Below, one piece after another: positions 62,006 through 64,000 of a stretch of 64,000 nucleotides of DNA. A program made the translations under genes and the position numbers. Numbering within the stretch: position 1 is the first letter of the stretch; the number at the start of each line of letters is the position of its first letter. This stretch comes from Clostridiaceae bacterium (GTDB taxonomy: Bacteria; Bacillota; Clostridia; Lachnospirales; Lachnospiraceae): positions 186,001-250,000 of the forward strand of contig CAJTGI010000004.1 in assembly GCA_910575435.1 (NCBI GenBank), written 5' to 3'. The notes beneath the pieces were generated by a model, which had not been told where the DNA came from, did no database searches, and saw only the letters and a list, made by a program, of their open reading frames with translations.

Positions 62006-63031
62006 ATGGAAAACACAAAAGAAGCCCGCACTTCCCAGATCAGCTACCAGGAGATTGCCGCCGCTTTTTCACAAAATGCCGCCACTCTCCTCCCAGAAGA
62101 CCGCATTCGCCACACACTGGAAGAAGAGGAGAAGAGATTTGAAAATGCCTCGGCACTTCAAATCTCTCCCATAAGATTTATCGGTGGAAATACTGCCAGG
62201 CACTGCAAGGAACTTTTGCGCAGAAGCCAGCCCCTCTATCCGCTGTACATGCTGTCATGCCTTCTCGCGGAAGGTTCCTTGATGCTTCCAGTCTACCTGC
62301 TGCTTTGCGCCGGATATCACTACCTCTTCCTCCCAGAAAAGGCAGCATTCCAGCCATACCCCGTCCTCGACGGCATTCTCGCCATTGCCGGAATCCTACT
62401 ATTCCAGTATCGCTGCCGGGCTATATGGAAGAAAGAACTGGCCCGAACCTGGGACAAGCCAGAACAGATTCTGCCAGCCGTAAGAAAAAGCAAATGCCTC
62501 TCCGGCATAACGATTCTTCTGCTATGCGCCGCAGGCATCCTCGCCAGCCATGCAGCCGGCGTATCAGCCCGCCTGCAAATGACCCTGTGGGACACGCTGA
62601 TCCTCTATGCAGGCTGCGCGCTCTTCGCCGGCATCCACAACCTCATCTTCGACAGCCACGTCATCGCCTTTCTCTCCGCAGGGGCTGAATCGCTCAATCC
62701 TCGGAAAACGCAACACGCCCCGGAATCTGCCCACCGCTATATGGAATCTACCCTGGCCCAGATTCTCGGACAGGGATCTGGGAAATCCTCCTGCACCCGG
62801 GAGAAGGCAAAGGAAATCCTCCGCACCCGCCTTCTCTCCTTCCGCATCTATGGTGCGCTGGCCCTATTCATTCTCTCGATTCTAACCTGCCTGTGCTTTT
62901 CCCAGCTGCTCCGGGCCTTCTCCCTCCCGCTGCTGGCCTTTTCCCTAGGGACACTGCTGGGAATGTTCCTATGCATCTTGATATTCCTATCCTGCAGGGT
63001 GATCTTGCAGGAACTGAAAAAAAGCGCATAG
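62006..63031 (+). CDS. polytopic membrane protein of unknown function (operon gene 3)
   Basis: A 341-residue protein. Residues 1-70 are soluble and helical; then come about six hydrophobic segments in three pairs (around 75-100, 115-130, 165-180, 193-215, 277-295 and 300-330). The last two flank a Cys- and Leu-rich stretch. A cytoplasmic loop of about 60 polar residues lies between the fourth and fifth segments. GGAGA precedes the ATG. No catalytic motif or known family is evident. The two small helical proteins before it may be its cytosolic partners. Confidence 0.7.
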   Translation: MENTKEARTSQISYQEIAAAFSQNAATLLPEDRIRHTLEEEEKRFENASALQISPIRFIGGNTARHCKELLRRSQPLYPLYMLSCLLAEGSLMLPVYLLLCAGYHYLFLPEKAAFQPYPVLDGILAIAGILLFQYRCRAIWKKELARTWDKPEQILPAVRKSKCLSGITILLLCAAGILASHAAGVSARLQMTLWDTLILYAGCALFAGIHNLIFDSHVIAFLSAGAESLNPRKTQHAPESAHRYMESTLAQILGQGSGKSSCTREKAKEILRTRLLSFRIYGALALFILSILTCLCFSQLLRAFSLPLLAFSLGTLLGMFLCILIFLSCRVILQELKKSA

Positions 63032-63041
63032 CTTTCCAATC

Positions 63042-63710
63042 TCACAAATACCTGGACACCAGATAGTCAATATCCCCAAAATACACCTTTCCAGGCATCT
63101 TCATATCCGGCACGCAGAGAGTGGTGCAGCCCGCAGCCTTCCCCCCGCGGATTCCATTTTCCGAGTCCTCCAGCACCACGCAGCGCTCCGGCATAACTTG
63201 AAGCTTTTCCGCCGCCAGAAGAAAAATATCCGGCGCCGGCTTGGATGCTTCCACTTGCTCTCCTCCCACCATCACCTGAAAATAACTGTCCAAATCACAT
63301 ATTTCTAAATATTTTCTCACTATGTCGCTTCTGCTGCCAGAAGCCACCCCACAGGGCACATTCCTCTCCTGCAAATACGCCAAAATGCTTGAAATCTCCG
63401 GTTTGACAGCCAATCCCACCGTCTCTGCCACCCGATTCAGCCTCGCCCTTGCCTCCCGGCTAATCTCCTGGAAAGGATACTCCGGTCCATAGCATTCCAG
63501 CATCCTACCCCTCAGCTCCTCTCCCGACAATCCCAGGGTATCGCAATAAATCTCCCTTGTAAGATGGTATCCCCGTTCCCCCATTGCCAGGGCCAACTGC
63601 TCCATAAAGCTTCTCTCCGTGTCAAAGATCAGCCCATCCATATCAAAGAGACAGGCTCCAATATCCCGAATTTCTTCCAAGGCTTCCCGAATACTCGACA
63701 CTCTCCACAT
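63042..63710 (-). CDS. HAD superfamily hydrolase, beta-phosphoglucomutase-like
   Basis: A 222-residue haloacid dehalogenase-type phosphatase. Motif I is CLFDMDGLIFDTE with the nucleophile Asp and the acid/base Asp two residues later; motif II is GVASGSRSDI, motif III the Lys of ASKPAPDIFL, motif IV VVLEDSENGIRGGKAAG. The helical cap follows motif I, as in beta-phosphoglucomutase and sugar phosphatases. The substrate is unknown. It lies between a convergent membrane protein gene and an AraC-type regulator, which may control sugar use. Confidence 0.85.
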   Translation of the reverse strand: MWRVSSIREALEEIRDIGACLFDMDGLIFDTERSFMEQLALAMGERGYHLTREIYCDTLGLSGEELRGRMLECYGPEYPFQEISREARARLNRVAETVGLAVKPEISSILAYLQERNVPCGVASGSRSDIVRKYLEICDLDSYFQVMVGGEQVEASKPAPDIFLLAAEKLQVMPERCVVLEDSENGIRGGKAAGCTTLCVPDMKMPGKVYFGDIDYLVSRYL

Positions 63711-63742
63711 AAACACACCTATGCCTTTCCAGTATCTGCACC

Positions 63743-64000
63743 CTAGGAAGAATAGCCACTGTTCCGATATTCCTTGGGCGTGCAGCCGATGACCTTTAAA
63801 AAAACTTTATTAAAATAACTGATATTATTAAAGCCAGTGAGATTGGCAATCTCGCCAATCTTCTTATCCGTGTCCTGCAAAAGACGGCAGCTCTGCAATA
63901 TGCGGTACCGCATGAGATACTGCATGGGAGACATTTTCATGTGCTGCTTGAAAACCCGGCAGAATTGGCCCTCGCTCATGGGAAGCAAATCCGCCAGTTC
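63743..64000 (-). CDS. AraC family transcriptional regulator, C-terminal part
   Basis: The last 85 codons of a gene that enters from the right edge. They encode the double helix-turn-helix of AraC regulators: FCRVFKQHMKMSPMQYLMRY, then LLQDTDKKIGEIANLTGFNN and ISYFNKVFLKVIGCTPKEYR. The frame is open to the window end (reading ELADLLPMSEG), so the protein continues upstream with a sensing domain that is not visible. It sits 33 bp before the HAD phosphatase gene and is probably co-transcribed with it. Confidence 0.88.
   Translation of the reverse strand, partial: ELADLLPMSEGQFCRVFKQHMKMSPMQYLMRYRILQSCRLLQDTDKKIGEIANLTGFNNISYFNKVFLKVIGCTPKEYRNSGYSS

Overview
The window is a chromosomal segment of roughly 50% G+C from a low-to-mid G+C Gram-positive anaerobe of the class Clostridia, most likely a motile member of the Lachnospiraceae. 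This is inferred from the flagellar operon with tandem FlgK proteins and CsrA/FliW, the galT-murB-rapZ-whiA-crh-dnaE-pfkA order, a DUF3881 gene, the [4Fe-4S]-type PurF, an anaerobic NrdD reductase and strong GGAGG ribosome binding sites. Nearly all genes are on the minus strand. The exceptions are parE-parC, a small Hpt gene, a subtilase island, a DUF3881 gene, a Gly/Cys-rich small protein and a three-gene operon near the right end.

Layout. 1-8.7 kb: a late flagellar operon read leftward, flgM-flgN-flgK-flgK-flgL-fliW-csrA-flaG-fliD (fliD leaves the window), with sigma-28 (SigD) promoters before flgM and before flaG. 8.7-16 kb: a family-2 glycosyltransferase, a diaminopimelate decarboxylase, then parE and parC on the plus strand ending in a bidirectional terminator. 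16-26 kb: the minus-strand series galT-murB-rapZ-whiA-crh-dnaE-pfkA; the HPr-like protein has Glu at position 15 and Ser46, so it is a Crh-type regulator. 26-32 kb: FkbM methyltransferase, leuA behind a T-box leader, an orphan Hpt protein, and nrdD behind a pair of NrdR boxes.

32-40 kb is the accessory region. A response regulator, an ABC ATPase, an ABC-2 permease and a histidine kinase form a BcrAB-like operon with four phased direct repeats in front of the ATPase gene. Divergent from it lies an A+T-rich gene for a secreted subtilisin fused to a zinc-phospholipase-C-like domain, followed by a membrane-anchored protein. The right edge holds three gene scraps in about 700 bp: a response-regulator fragment, a piece of an Rpn-type nuclease and a frameshifted metF tail.

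40-64 kb returns to housekeeping: a CmpB-type membrane protein, recU, a pseudouridine synthase, an RsmF-type rRNA methylase, a small alarmone synthetase, an M23 peptidase, a class A PBP homologue whose active-site motifs are all degenerate, purA, an HD-GYP phosphodiesterase, purB, purF, a GH3 hexosaminidase, aroC, trpS, an uncharacterised three-gene plus-strand operon, a HAD phosphatase and the start of an AraC regulator. A MITE with 20-bp terminal repeats and a 7-bp target duplication lies at 45 kb, and shorter palindromic repeats built around TTACTATTCA are scattered at 46.8, 51.9 and 56.3 kb.

The most unusual items are the pseudoenzyme-like PBP, the protease/phospholipase fusion with its scrap-filled border, the Crh-type HPr, the Gly/Cys-rich protein behind a sigma-K-like promoter, and the unexplained operon at 61-63 kb with a structured leader. 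All assignments come from reading motifs and context; no database search was run.
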